Source of the DNA: Chlorohelix sp037138995
GTDB lineage: Bacteria > Chloroflexota > Chloroflexia > Chloroheliales > Chloroheliaceae
DNA: 64,000 bases
Reading direction: 5' to 3'
NCBI RefSeq assembly: GCF_037138995.1
Contig: NZ_JBAXHI010000001.1
Coordinates: 62,001-126,000 of the forward strand
The position numbers and the translations under genes are program-made. This document shows positions 16,500-25,404 of this stretch, in pieces. The notes under the pieces were generated by a model. It was not told the origin of the DNA, searched no databases, and worked only from the letters and a program-made list of their open reading frames with translations. Position 1 is the first letter of the stretch. The number at the start of each line of letters is the position of its first letter.

Positions 16500-18395
16500 T
16501 TAAAAAGCTTCTTGACTGACCGCAGTACCCGCTGGAAGTGTCGTATTTTCGTTTATTGGAATACGTATGATTACAGCAGTACCCTGCCCGACTATTGAAT
16601 GAAGCTCTACCTGCCCACCCACTAACCCAGCGCGTTCACGCATATTGGTCAAGCCAAGACTACCGCGTTGTTCATAGTTTTTCTCAACCTGAGATACGTC
16701 AAAGCCACGCCCATCGTCTTGAGCCATCGCAATGATAAAGCCATCACGGGTTTCAAGATGTATCCAAATATTACGGGCGTGTGCATGCTTGCGAGCATTA
16801 TTGACGGCTTCCTGAATGATAGTAAAGACCATCGTCTCGACCTGTGGTGCAAGCCTAAGATCAAAATTAGCAGTGGAGAAATGGGCGGTTGGGTCGCTAG
16901 GGTTATGCGGAAACCGTTTAGCGTATTGTCCAAGAGCCGGAATCAAACCTTGAGTCTCGAGTACCAACGGACGTAGTTCATAAAGCAAGGTGCGAATCTC
17001 ACGGGAAGTTTGTAGAGCCTGCTTACCCAAATTAGCCAATTCTTCCAGAGCGCGGTCTGGCTCGGTTCTGAAAAGCTTACGGATAAATTCGGTTTGCATA
17101 GAGATAGCAGCCACAGACTGAGCAGGTCCATCGTGGAGGTTACGAGCTAGTTCGTGTCTTACTTCTTCTTCCTGAGTCAACAGCTTGTTACGATCTTCCA
17201 GCAAGTTATGATATAGAGTGGCATTTTGCATCGCCAACACAGTATGGGCACCCATACTGACCATCAGTTCGGTATCGCTGGTATTATAGGCATTTTCATT
17301 CTTGCTGGCTATCAGCAACAAACCAAAAACTTCCATACCACCGCGCAATGGAATCAACATAGTAGTCTGGCAAATACGTAGGGAAGGAAATAATGAGCGG
17401 ATTCCTTCAAGTTCGGCAGGATCCACCAACAAACGAGGTTGCCCACTATTTAAGGCATCTTTAAAAAGGTTATTTTGCATTGAAATGCTCCGGTGCGATT
17501 CTTCAGGTGAGAACCTGAGAGAATCAACCACCTTTACATTATTCAGGCTACTATCAAAAAGTAACACTGCGCCACAGTGCATATCAAAAACCGTTTCCAT
17601 TTCGTGCAAAATCGCTTTGATGACCTCCTGATAATCAAGAGTACCGCTCAGCGTATTAGCTACATGGGAAACGGCGCGGGTGCGGTTTTGCATATCCAGC
17701 AGATGGCTTTCGCCGGCACGCGCCAGCGCATCTTCAACCATAGTATTCGAAATACGGATAAGCGCATCGGGTGTTTGCGTGATAATGTAATAAGAAACTA
17801 ACAAAAGCAATAATGCCCCAGATACGGAATAAAACTCTAGTAGCATCATGTCTTTCGGGTTGGTAACGCTGAAATTGGTGATATACAGGTCTACAAAATT
17901 CACAATCAGTACAACGAAAAGGGAAAATAGTGACGGAGTTAACCCGACTAGCAGTAATATGAGGAAAACAGGAAGGATAGCAAAAGAATATATAGAAGCT
18001 TGTAGAAAATGCGAGATTATACAGACAAAGATTAGGTCAAAAACGAGTGATACATTGATTAACAACCCGGCTTGTTTGCTGAAGGACAAAATCAGCAACC
18101 AGACTACCATATTAAAAACAATATAACCGCCGGTAAGCAATAAAGCAGGATTCGTAAAGGTGATGTTGCCACCGTTTAGCGATTGTCCTAGAAAATAATA
18201 GATTCCCAGAGCCAATATTATCAACCAACGCGCATAAGACAGCCTGATACCAAACAAGTTATCTATATCAAGCGTGCGTTGGGACATAAGTTTGCGAGAT
18301 TGGTTAGTCAGATCTAAATCCCTCGTATCCTGTATTTTGGAAGGTGATGATGTTGTAATTTGCATAATTATATCAACGGTGTTATCACGCCGCAT
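16500..18395 (-). CDS. Membrane NarX-type sensor histidine kinase with GAF domain
   Basis: A 631-residue kinase. ATG at 18395 follows AAAGGG by five bases. About six membrane helices span residues 55-205 (LIILALGIYYFLG ... GALLLLLVSYYII). A GAF domain lies at about 240-395. The HisKA_3 domain carries His421 in ELARNLHDGPAQS, and the ATP domain has VNNARKHAHA, QDDGRGF and the final GQGTAVIIRIP. It is the first of three genes: kinase, kinase, NarL-type regulator. The GAF and membrane parts suggest it reads a membrane-associated or small-molecule signal; the ligand cannot be named. Confidence 0.93.
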   Translation of the reverse strand: MRRDNTVDIIMQITTSSPSKIQDTRDLDLTNQSRKLMSQRTLDIDNLFGIRLSYARWLIILALGIYYFLGQSLNGGNITFTNPALLLTGGYIVFNMVVWLLILSFSKQAGLLINVSLVFDLIFVCIISHFLQASIYSFAILPVFLILLLVGLTPSLFSLFVVLIVNFVDLYITNFSVTNPKDMMLLEFYSVSGALLLLLVSYYIITQTPDALIRISNTMVEDALARAGESHLLDMQNRTRAVSHVANTLSGTLDYQEVIKAILHEMETVFDMHCGAVLLFDSSLNNVKVVDSLRFSPEESHRSISMQNNLFKDALNSGQPRLLVDPAELEGIRSLFPSLRICQTTMLIPLRGGMEVFGLLLIASKNENAYNTSDTELMVSMGAHTVLAMQNATLYHNLLEDRNKLLTQEEEVRHELARNLHDGPAQSVAAISMQTEFIRKLFRTEPDRALEELANLGKQALQTSREIRTLLYELRPLVLETQGLIPALGQYAKRFPHNPSDPTAHFSTANFDLRLAPQVETMVFTIIQEAVNNARKHAHARNIWIHLETRDGFIIAMAQDDGRGFDVSQVEKNYEQRGSLGLTNMRERAGLVGGQVELHSIVGQGTAVIIRIPINENTTLPAGTAVSQEAF

Positions 18396-18629
18396 TATTT
18401 CCCTTTACGATGGAATTATCCCACTACCATGAAATTTTGACAAGCAATATTTGTTGTTAAAATTACACTTGTCCCTATATGTTAATTTTTCTAATAAATT
18501 CATAAATCCTTACCCAATAAGAAGTTTTTGTATGCCTTTTATGATAGCATGTTATCAGTTTGTTACGGTTTAATTAAATAGTACTCTGCTAGTACTATAA
18601 GGCTATCAAATTACTTACTTTTTATAGCT

Positions 18630-19880
18630 ATGAAAAATAATTCAGCCCCTTCAGAAAATCGCTCGGATTTGAGTTTGAATAATACTATTATTCCACCAGC
18701 CTTTAGCTTTGCGTTGCTCTGTTTATTTATAGTTGCTTCTATTTCTTTTTATTTCTCTTATACCTCCCAACGAAATGCGGTTGCCGATTTCTACATCGAG
18801 TGGAAAGGAACACAGGTAGCGCTAGAGGGTGGAAATCCCTATAGCAATGAAACAACGCGCTTGATTCAGTTGGGCAGTAAAGGCAGGTTGGTTGAACCGG
18901 GAGAAGATCAACTGGCTTTCGTTTATCCGTACTGGAGAATCTTTTTTAACGCGCCAATCGCCTTTCTATCCTATGATTGGGCTTCAGCTGCTTGGCTGGG
19001 TTTTCTACTAACGCTCTATTGCGGGGCTTTGTATTTGCTTCAGCGTGGTTTGAATTGGAAATCGAAGTCTCCTATCAAAAACGCTTTCTATTATCTAGCT
19101 TTTATCTTTTCCTTCCCTGCTTTTTCCTCTTTGATGTTAGGGCAATCAGCTTTGTTGGTAACGGCGTTTATCGGTGGGGTTTATTATTTTCTCAAAAAGG
19201 GCGCAACCGGAACTGCCGGCGTTTTGCTAGCTCTGGCTACAGTCAAACCGCAACTAACTCTAGCGCTGATTCCTCTGCTGCTGATAAGAGCGTTGTGGAG
19301 ACGCGAATGGCGTTTCATTATCGCTTTCTTCGTTACAATGGGTTTGCTGGCAGCAATCTCATTTATATTGTTTCCCGCTTGGTTAAGCGAATTTATAGCA
19401 GTTGCAACACGCTATCCTAGTTACAAGCCATCGCTCACCGGTACGGCTTTTGCGTTTGTGTGGCTAGACGGAGCAGTTGGTACAATTCTGGGATGGTTTT
19501 GCTGGTTGCTGCTGGCATGCGCCGGAGTATGGCTGTGGTGGCGTTTTACGCTAATAGAATCTGGTAAAATAAAAGCGGGCTTGGCTTATGACCTATCTTT
19601 TTCGATTGCCCTCATTCTTACACTTTTGCTACCGCCCCAAACCAATATCAGCAACCCTGTATTACTATTCGTACCTATTGCGCTGCTGATGAGCCGAGCA
19701 AGTGAGCGTGGGTTCTGGAGTCTCGCGCTGGGAATTATTGTTATTTCATGGTTAATTTATTTTCTATTTTACAGCGTAGCATACGGAGCAGTAATAATCA
19801 TTCCACCAATATTAATAGCAATATTTTTGTTTTTCAACTTCCGAAAAGTGTTGTCTGAGCTTAACACAAATGCAAATTGA
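18630..19880 (+). CDS. GT87/DUF2029-type polytopic membrane glycosyltransferase
   Basis: A 416-residue protein with about ten membrane segments. The first periplasmic loop reads DFYIEWKGTQVALEGGNPY, where the acidic residues are typical of GT-C enzymes of the DUF2029 family (mannosyltransferases using polyprenyl-phosphate sugars). Later features are LMLGQSALLVTAFIGG and LATVKPQLTLAL, which are characteristic of this family. The donor is probably a polyprenyl-phosphate hexose and the acceptor a cell-envelope glycan or lipid. It overlaps the next gene, another GT-C protein, by 11 bases, so they form one unit. The 230 bases upstream are AT-rich. Confidence 0.8.
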   Translation: MKNNSAPSENRSDLSLNNTIIPPAFSFALLCLFIVASISFYFSYTSQRNAVADFYIEWKGTQVALEGGNPYSNETTRLIQLGSKGRLVEPGEDQLAFVYPYWRIFFNAPIAFLSYDWASAAWLGFLLTLYCGALYLLQRGLNWKSKSPIKNAFYYLAFIFSFPAFSSLMLGQSALLVTAFIGGVYYFLKKGATGTAGVLLALATVKPQLTLALIPLLLIRALWRREWRFIIAFFVTMGLLAAISFILFPAWLSEFIAVATRYPSYKPSLTGTAFAFVWLDGAVGTILGWFCWLLLACAGVWLWWRFTLIESGKIKAGLAYDLSFSIALILTLLLPPQTNISNPVLLFVPIALLMSRASERGFWSLALGIIVISWLIYFLFYSVAYGAVIIIPPILIAIFLFFNFRKVLSELNTNAN

Positions 19881-21987
19881 ACCTCAAAATAAAGCACAAT
19901 CGCCTGAAAAAAAGAAAAGTATATTTAAGATGCAGCGCTTAACCGGGACGCTTATCACATTTTGGGCAGTTATAATAGTGGCGGCATGGTTTGCGATACA
20001 TCGCCCCTTTTCGGTAGATGCGCTGGGAATTTCCGCTTCCGCCGATATTGCCGCAGGAGTAGGACGAACCCTGTCAGATTTGTTGCTGCTGGCAGCGATA
20101 GCAACGGGAGCAGAAGCAAGCGGTTTCAGGCTGCTGGTGTGGCTAAAAATTAAAGAGGGCGCAACAGGGCTGGAAGCGGCGTTGTATGCTTTTGGGCTTG
20201 GGCTTGGCGTTGAAATCTTCACGGTATTGGGTTTAGGGCTACTGGGAGGCTTGAACAAGCCTGTTATGTATTTGTTGCTGCTGGGTTTAATTCTACTCAA
20301 CCCACGCCAGAGCTTGCAAGTACTAAGAGGCTATCAAAAGCTGGTTCTTAAAATTTGGGGTTGGTTTCTGGGCGCAAACTGGTGGGAACGCGCTCTTGGG
20401 CTTTATCTGGGTATTGCATTGGCTATTCCTCTGACAATTGCTCTCAGCCCGGTTTTTAGCTGGGACGCAATTATGTATCATCTGGCTGCGCCCAAATTAT
20501 ATGTTCAAGCTGGTAGAATTTACAATATTTTTGAAATGCCCACCGCCAGTTATCCTTTTGGAATAGAAATGTTGTACACATGGGCGATGGTTTTGCAAGG
20601 CGATGAATTGGCACAGACCATTCACTGGTTATTTATGCCGTTAGGAGGGGCAGCAATTTGGGCTTTTGCCGAACGCTTTTTTACCGGGCTAGATGAGCAT
20701 AACCGCCAAAGAGCAGCCCTTCTCACAGTTACTCTATATTTCTCGGTGCCACACGTACAGTTGCTGGCAAGTTGGGCTTATACCGATTTGCTAATTGCCT
20801 TCTACGCCCTGATTGGGCTTCACGCCCTGCTGATAGCTATCAGTAGAGGTAATAAAACCTCTTGGGGTTATGTAGCTATAGCTGCGGTGTTTGCCGGATT
20901 AGCGTTTAGCGGTAAGTACACCGCCGTTACCGTAGCAATCTCGATAGTAGCCACAGGGCTTTATTTTGCGCTGGTAACAGGACAATTTCAGGTGAACCGT
21001 TATGCTAGATGGGGCTTTTTGTACGGAGGAATAGCATTTGCAGTGGTGTTACCTTGGCTTATCCGTAACTGGTTCTTTACCGGCAACCCGGTTGCTCCTA
21101 TTTTCTGGGGTGTAAATGGATGGCAACTTGACGAAATTGCCCCAATAGTTGGTAAAGGTCTGGGACAAGCTTTGAGTCTGGAAATGGTATTGGGACGACC
21201 CTTCAAAGCAGCTATTTTTGGTGCTGCCGGGGGTGTAATGGATGCCACCATTTCGCCTTTATACTTGGCTTTTTTACCGCTGACGGTGTGGGCGGCTTGG
21301 CGCGAAAAAGTAGCGGCAGCATTGCTACTCAATGTCGGAGTACAATATTTCTGCTGGATTGCTATAATCGTTTCAACTGCACAACTTGACCATAGCCGCA
21401 TTCTGCTACCCACCTTCCCTCTGTTGGCATTGGCTACGGGCTATGGGCTGGCGATTTTACCTTCACTTAAAGTCGGGATATTGAAAACCTTTGCAGCCTT
21501 TTTACTCGGAATTTTCTTGCTTGGAAATCTTTTGAATCTGGGATTGTGGTTTGCAGCCGCCGATACTGCGCCTTATCTGGCGGGATTACAAACCAAAGAT
21601 ACTTTTTTGAACGGTATTCTAGGTTCGCAAATAAGAGCGGCGCACTTTGTAAATGCCCTCCCACAAGATAGCTACACCTTTTTCCTATTCGAGCCACGCA
21701 GTTATTATTTTGACCGAAAGGTTGCTCCTGATTTGAACGGCGGTGAAATCTTTTATTTTGTAGATAATCAACCTACGCCTGAAAAAATGCTGGCTGATTT
21801 GAAGCAGCGGGGTGTAACGCACCTGTTGGTCTGGGAAGCAGGCTTGAAATTTATGCAGGAGAACCCCGACTATGCAAAACCCGAACGGGCGCAAGCGGCT
21901 GTTAAGTTGCTAGAGGGCTTGAAAACCCGTTATCTGACTTTGCTGTATGAGGAAAAAGGGCAGTACAACGTGTATGCGCTTGGATAA
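19870..21987 (+). CDS. GT39/ArnT-like polytopic membrane glycosyltransferase
   Basis: A 705-residue protein with about 13 membrane segments. The first large loop has SWDAIMYHLAAPKLYVQAG (Asp after Trp, as in GT-C catalytic loops), followed by ASYPFGIEMLY, and the periplasmic C-terminal part of about 150 residues is soluble. This layout matches bacterial ArnT/PMT-related enzymes of the uncharacterised glycosyltransferase 39 type that use polyprenyl-phosphate sugars. The gene starts inside the end of the DUF2029 gene at an ATG with weak ribosome signal, so it depends on coupled translation. Substrate unknown. Confidence 0.78.
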   Translation: MQIEPQNKAQSPEKKKSIFKMQRLTGTLITFWAVIIVAAWFAIHRPFSVDALGISASADIAAGVGRTLSDLLLLAAIATGAEASGFRLLVWLKIKEGATGLEAALYAFGLGLGVEIFTVLGLGLLGGLNKPVMYLLLLGLILLNPRQSLQVLRGYQKLVLKIWGWFLGANWWERALGLYLGIALAIPLTIALSPVFSWDAIMYHLAAPKLYVQAGRIYNIFEMPTASYPFGIEMLYTWAMVLQGDELAQTIHWLFMPLGGAAIWAFAERFFTGLDEHNRQRAALLTVTLYFSVPHVQLLASWAYTDLLIAFYALIGLHALLIAISRGNKTSWGYVAIAAVFAGLAFSGKYTAVTVAISIVATGLYFALVTGQFQVNRYARWGFLYGGIAFAVVLPWLIRNWFFTGNPVAPIFWGVNGWQLDEIAPIVGKGLGQALSLEMVLGRPFKAAIFGAAGGVMDATISPLYLAFLPLTVWAAWREKVAAALLLNVGVQYFCWIAIIVSTAQLDHSRILLPTFPLLALATGYGLAILPSLKVGILKTFAAFLLGIFLLGNLLNLGLWFAAADTAPYLAGLQTKDTFLNGILGSQIRAAHFVNALPQDSYTFFLFEPRSYYFDRKVAPDLNGGEIFYFVDNQPTPEKMLADLKQRGVTHLLVWEAGLKFMQENPDYAKPERAQAAVKLLEGLKTRYLTLLYEEKGQYNVYALG

Positions 21988-22020
21988 CGCTATCCCACTA
22001 TTGGCTTCCAGCCTCAGAGT

Positions 22021-22049
22021 TTGACGTTATCAAGCTTTGGGGTTAAAAT
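22021..22049 (+). promoter_or_regulatory. Promoter of the lipoprotein cyclophilin gene
   Basis: TTGACG (22021-22026) and TAAAAT (22044-22049) with a 17-base spacer, about 50 bases before the TTG start. Confidence 0.7.
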
Positions 22050-22100
22050 TTTGAGCGTTTTAATATACTAGAATATCATTCTTTTTTTGAGGAGAAACTT

Positions 22101-23213
22101 TTGGGACGCAAATTTAAGTTTTCCAGAGCGCTGGCACTATTAGCGGTTAGTACCATGATTGGGGCGCTTCTAGCGGCTTGCGGCACTACCACCGCTACTT
22201 CCGTACCAGTCGCAACTATAAACCCGTTTAATGCACCGATAACCCCCGTACCGACTCCGGCGGTTTCTGCAGCTGCCGATGCCCTTCCTAACTTAGCTTA
22301 CAGTAGCAATAGTAAAGAAATAAAGGTCAGCGATACTATTGCCAAGCAAGTTATCACGAATATTGGCTCTGCTGCCTCGCTGGTCGGCAAATTCAACGGT
22401 AACAAAGTTAGCCTTTATTCTTCAAGCGACTCTAAGGAAACGATTGAGGAATACTATCGCAAGCTTATGATTAGTGGTAGTTGGGGCGCGTTCAATCGGC
22501 AGGAAGATGATTTTGGAACCATTCTGGTATATCAGAAAGCCGGAACCAAACTGGTAATTACTATAAATAAGCTAAGTAGCATAGACAATTTCCCGGATGA
22601 CTTGAAAAGCCAGCTAAAACAGAACGATAGCCTGATTTTGGTGGCAACGGGTATCCCAACTGACCCGCCGCCAACCCCGCTGGTTATTCCGGGTACACCT
22701 ATCGCTAATGTTGGCGCAAATCAGAAGAAAATCTTCACAATCGAACTGGATAAGGGCGGCACTATTACAGGAGAGCTTTATCCCGACCTTGCGCCTATTT
22801 CGGTGGAAAACTTTGAAAAGCTTTCCAGTAGCGGTTTTTACAATGGCTTGAACTTCCATCGGGTTGAACCGGGTTTCGTGGTGCAGGGTGGTGACCCGAA
22901 AGGGGATGGTACGGGCGGTCCCGGCTACACTATACCTGGTGAGTTTGAAACCAATACTGGGGTTTACACCCTACCGGCAAACCTGAAAGATAAAGCAAAA
23001 CACGTTTATGGTTCGCTGGCAATGGCACGTTCCGCCGACCTGAACAGCGCGGGTAGCCAGTTCTACATCGTGACCGGACAGGAAGCCGATGTCAACGTAG
23101 CGGGCTTGAACGGTAAATATGCTGTTTTTGGTAAAGTCACACAGGGTATGGATTTGGTAGTAAAAATCCAGAAGGGTGACAAAATCAAGAGTATCAAAAT
23201 CGAGGTTAAATAA
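22101..23213 (+). CDS. Lipoprotein peptidyl-prolyl cis-trans isomerase (cyclophilin type)
   Basis: A 370-residue exported lipoprotein. TTG at 22101 follows AGGAG by about eight bases. The signal peptide is KFSRALALLAVSTMIGALLAAC, with lipobox LAAC and lipidated Cys27. A Thr/Pro/Val linker and a domain of about 120 residues (SDSKETIEEYYRKLM) precede a cyclophilin domain at about 210-368: NFHRVEPGFVVQGGDPKGDGTG and SLAMARSADLNSAGSQFYI. The catalytic Arg is in FHRVEPGF. It probably speeds folding of exported proteins at the outer face of the membrane. A strongly similar cytosolic cyclophilin follows directly. Confidence 0.92.
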   Translation: MGRKFKFSRALALLAVSTMIGALLAACGTTTATSVPVATINPFNAPITPVPTPAVSAAADALPNLAYSSNSKEIKVSDTIAKQVITNIGSAASLVGKFNGNKVSLYSSSDSKETIEEYYRKLMISGSWGAFNRQEDDFGTILVYQKAGTKLVITINKLSSIDNFPDDLKSQLKQNDSLILVATGIPTDPPPTPLVIPGTPIANVGANQKKIFTIELDKGGTITGELYPDLAPISVENFEKLSSSGFYNGLNFHRVEPGFVVQGGDPKGDGTGGPGYTIPGEFETNTGVYTLPANLKDKAKHVYGSLAMARSADLNSAGSQFYIVTGQEADVNVAGLNGKYAVFGKVTQGMDLVVKIQKGDKIKSIKIEVK

Positions 23214-23221
23214 ATTAACCA

Positions 23222-23250
23222 TTGACCCTCTCTTAAGCGGCTGTTACAAT
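23222..23250 (+). promoter_or_regulatory. Promoter of the second cyclophilin gene
   Basis: TTGACC (23222-23227) and TACAAT (23245-23250) with a 17-base spacer, about 58 bases before the ATG at 23308. Confidence 0.65.
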
Positions 23251-23307
23251 TCCTGCGTAAGGAGTTTTAACAGTTGCTTATTTTTTAAGAATAGGAGATA
23301 TACTACG

Positions 23308-23745
23308 ATGGCGACTAAAATTGCTACCATCAAACTGGCAAACGGTAGTACGATTAAAATTGAGCTTTACCCCGATAGCGCTCCAACCACGGTGGAAAAT
23401 TTTGAAAAGCTTTCCAGTAAGGGTTTTTACAATGGTCTGACCTTTCATCGAGTAGAACCGGGTTTCGTGGTGCAGGGTGGTGACCCGAACGGAGATGGCA
23501 CCGGCGGTCCCGGCTACAAAATCAAGGCAGAATTTAACGAGCGCAAACACATTACCGGAACTTTGGCAATGGCACGCGCCAGCGACCCCAATAGCGCCGG
23601 TAGCCAATTCTACATTTGCCTCGCTCCCGCGCCTTTCCTAGACAAACAATACACCGTGTTTGGTCAAGTAACAGAAGGAATGGAAGAAGTGCAAAAAATT
23701 CGACGGGGCGACAAAATGACAAGCGTCACCGTTGAAACCATTTAA
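23308..23745 (+). CDS. Cytosolic cyclophilin-type peptidyl-prolyl isomerase
   Basis: A 145-residue minimal bacterial cyclophilin. ATG at 23308 follows AGGAG by eight bases and gives MATKIATIKLANGSTIKIEL; the frame runs upstream to 23176, but that part overlaps the previous gene. Catalytic Arg lies in FHRVEPGFVVQGGDPNGDG; SLAMARxxDPNSAGSQFYI is replaced by TLAMARASDPNSAGSQFYI. No signal peptide. About 100 bases around the active site are nearly identical in DNA to the upstream lipoprotein gene, so the two come from a duplication. It has its own promoter. Confidence 0.94.
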   Translation: MATKIATIKLANGSTIKIELYPDSAPTTVENFEKLSSKGFYNGLTFHRVEPGFVVQGGDPNGDGTGGPGYKIKAEFNERKHITGTLAMARASDPNSAGSQFYICLAPAPFLDKQYTVFGQVTEGMEEVQKIRRGDKMTSVTVETI

Positions 23746-23783
23746 AGTGATTTTCACACTTTCAGGTTGCGCTTGATTCTCTG

Positions 23784-24491
23784 ATGCAAATAACGTTGGA
23801 TAGCCTTGAACTAAATCTTGAACCGAGTTCAGGCTTGAAGCCTGAGATTGTACGGGCGGCTATGCAGAGAGCGGTTGAATACTTCGGCTCACTGCATAGC
23901 CCTACCGGCAATCTTTGGGATACACGCGATCAAAACAATAACCTGATGCTTGGCAAGTTTACCTATAATACTGCCGTAGGCATATTGCCCGGCACTACCC
24001 TTGAGCAACACGGTGCGCTCGAACACCATGCCCGCGAAATATTGGGAGAGCTTGATGAGAATTATGTGGTTGACCGTATCGAGCAGGTGGTGAGTGGTCG
24101 CACTCTTAGCTTAATGGGGTATGTTTCGGGTGGTTCATCCAGTTATGGGATGGTAGCTTTCCAGTTAGACCCACATTTGATGTATCTGCCAATGCCTCAG
24201 AGTGATAGGGTTTTTGAGACTGTCAGCCGTGCCTGTTATCTGCTGATTAAATCCGGTATGAATCCCCTAAAACCGACTGCCTTTCACGCCGAAATCAACA
24301 ATCGCTACGGCTTCAGCCGTTACGCCAAATTGGAACACGACCGTCAGATAGCGGAAGGCAGACCAGAGCATGAGCTACCGCGCTATAAAAGCCATATTTA
24401 CATTACCATGCCACACTTGTTACCGCTCAACGAAGATTTGATAGCCGAAGATTTGGTACGCGCCAACCTGCTACATTGGTCAAGGGGATAA
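23784..24491 (+). CDS. Conserved-looking cytosolic protein of unknown function
   Basis: A 235-residue protein with no signal peptide or membrane helix. Features are LKPEIVRAAMQRAVEYFGSLH, TTLEQHGALEHHAREILGEL and RYAKLEHDRQIAEGRPEHELP, with several His and Glu residues that could bind metal. I recognise no family. The start ATG at 23784 has no clear ribosome site and follows the cyclophilin by 38 bases, so it may be co-transcribed. It ends at a strong terminator shared with a convergent gene. Confidence 0.62.
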   Translation: MQITLDSLELNLEPSSGLKPEIVRAAMQRAVEYFGSLHSPTGNLWDTRDQNNNLMLGKFTYNTAVGILPGTTLEQHGALEHHAREILGELDENYVVDRIEQVVSGRTLSLMGYVSGGSSSYGMVAFQLDPHLMYLPMPQSDRVFETVSRACYLLIKSGMNPLKPTAFHAEINNRYGFSRYAKLEHDRQIAEGRPEHELPRYKSHIYITMPHLLPLNEDLIAEDLVRANLLHWSRG

Positions 24492-24493
24492 AA

Positions 24494-24523
24494 AAACCCT
24501 TCCGATTTTCACAGGAAGGGTTT
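24494..24523. terminator. Bidirectional terminator
   Basis: AAACCCTTCC (24494-24503) pairs perfectly with GGAAGGGTTT (24514-24523), loop of ten. The minus side is followed by a run of Ts, so it mainly serves the gene at 24539-25063. Confidence 0.85.
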
Positions 24524-24538
24524 AGTCCGAAAATTTTT

Positions 24539-25063
24539 CTACCAGCGGTTACGGCGGTTCCAAGGATCATTTTTCCCCCTGTTTCTTCCACCTCTAATCA
24601 AACTCTTTAGCTTTTTCCAAGTAAAGACCGAATCTTGCTCAACCAAATCGCCGCGCCAGTATTGAGTTGTGGAGTCTTTATCAGGGTTTCCACCGAAGAA
24701 TCGGATGAATATGGGCGCGATATAAAGTGCTAATCCGGTTAGCGCCAACAATTGCGCCACTATTTGGATACTGCTGAAATTCTCACTCACCATCAAGCCG
24801 AGAATAATAAAGAAGAATCCAAAAATAAGGTAGGCTAAACTCCCGGTAATTTTATGTTCACGAAGCCATTTACCAAAACCCGCCCCGAAAGAGTGCTTAG
24901 CGCGTATCGGGCGGGGCGGCATAGGCTGTAAAACTCCAATATTGGTTGGTGTTGGTTTCCTTTTAGGTTCACGCTCACGCTCTTTTTCTTGAGAAGGAGT
25001 TTCAGGAATAAAAGTATCCATCTTCTCCAGAATTTCGCGTATTTCTTTTTCGTACTTCTTCAT
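24539..25063 (-). CDS. Membrane protein of unknown function with charged N-terminal arm
   Basis: A 174-residue protein. Residues 1-65 are very rich in Lys, Glu, Arg and Pro (KEREREPKRKPTPTN). Two membrane helices follow at about 75-97 (LAYLIFGFFFIILGLMV) and 103-125 (IVAQLLALTGLALYIAPIFI). The tail is basic and Gly/Arg/Asn-rich (RGGRNRGKNDPWNRRNRW), which could bind RNA or phospholipid heads. No family recognised. It is divergent from the lysine operon. Confidence 0.65.
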   Translation of the reverse strand: MKKYEKEIREILEKMDTFIPETPSQEKEREREPKRKPTPTNIGVLQPMPPRPIRAKHSFGAGFGKWLREHKITGSLAYLIFGFFFIILGLMVSENFSSIQIVAQLLALTGLALYIAPIFIRFFGGNPDKDSTTQYWRGDLVEQDSVFTWKKLKSLIRGGRNRGKNDPWNRRNRW

Positions 25064-25369
25064 GGCTTCACCATCCCGCTAGATAAGGTTTGGTCGGTTA
25101 TATGACCAAAAGCCCCACAAAGGCGTGGAGCGCGTTCAATCTGTGTGTCAGATTGAAAAGACTGTGAGAGCAGGGGTTCAAAGTTTTAAGTATGTATTTT
25201 GATTGACCGGCATTGCTAAGGAGAACTAAAACAATACGGGGCTTTGCTGAGACTCTACTACAAACGTGAGCTGCTCCCCACACAGCTATATTTACATTTT
25301 AGAACAGGCTTGTGGAAAAGTAAATAGCATAAAATTCGGATTTGTAAGAACTTTTACAGATTTTTAGGT
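25064..25369. other. Gene-free stretch with nested complementary segments (possible structured RNA)
   Basis: No convincing coding frame. Several perfect inverted repeats occur: TTGGTC/GACCAA (25090-25109), TTCAATCTG/CAGATTGAA (25136-25158, five-base loop), AGCTG/CAGCT (about 25269-25287), and a long-range pair AAAGCCCC (about 25108-25115) with GGGGCTTT (about 25238-25245). Inside this, GTTTTA-A-GT pairs with ACTAAAAC. The pattern would suit a structured RNA or the leader of the divergent gene at 25063, but no terminator or clear promoter marks its ends or strand. Confidence 0.4.
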
Positions 25370-25398
25370 TTGACTCACCTGCGTCAGTGATGTAAAAT
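25370..25398 (+). promoter_or_regulatory. Promoter of the T-box leader and lysine operon
   Basis: TTGACT (25370-25375) and TAAAAT (25393-25398) separated by 17 bases, a strong housekeeping-type promoter. Transcription should start near 25405, about 380 bases before lysW, giving room for the whole T-box leader. Confidence 0.8.
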
Positions 25399-25404
25399 TT
25401 CAAA

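Noticed and set aside
23176..23307. Longer N-terminus for the second cyclophilin
   Set aside because: It would overlap the first gene and its promoter; the ATG at 23308 has a proper ribosome site and gives the family start.
25120..25200. Possible tRNA (a GGGGTTCAAAG stretch resembles a T-loop)
   Set aside because: No matching T-stem, acceptor stem or anticodon arm can be formed on either strand.
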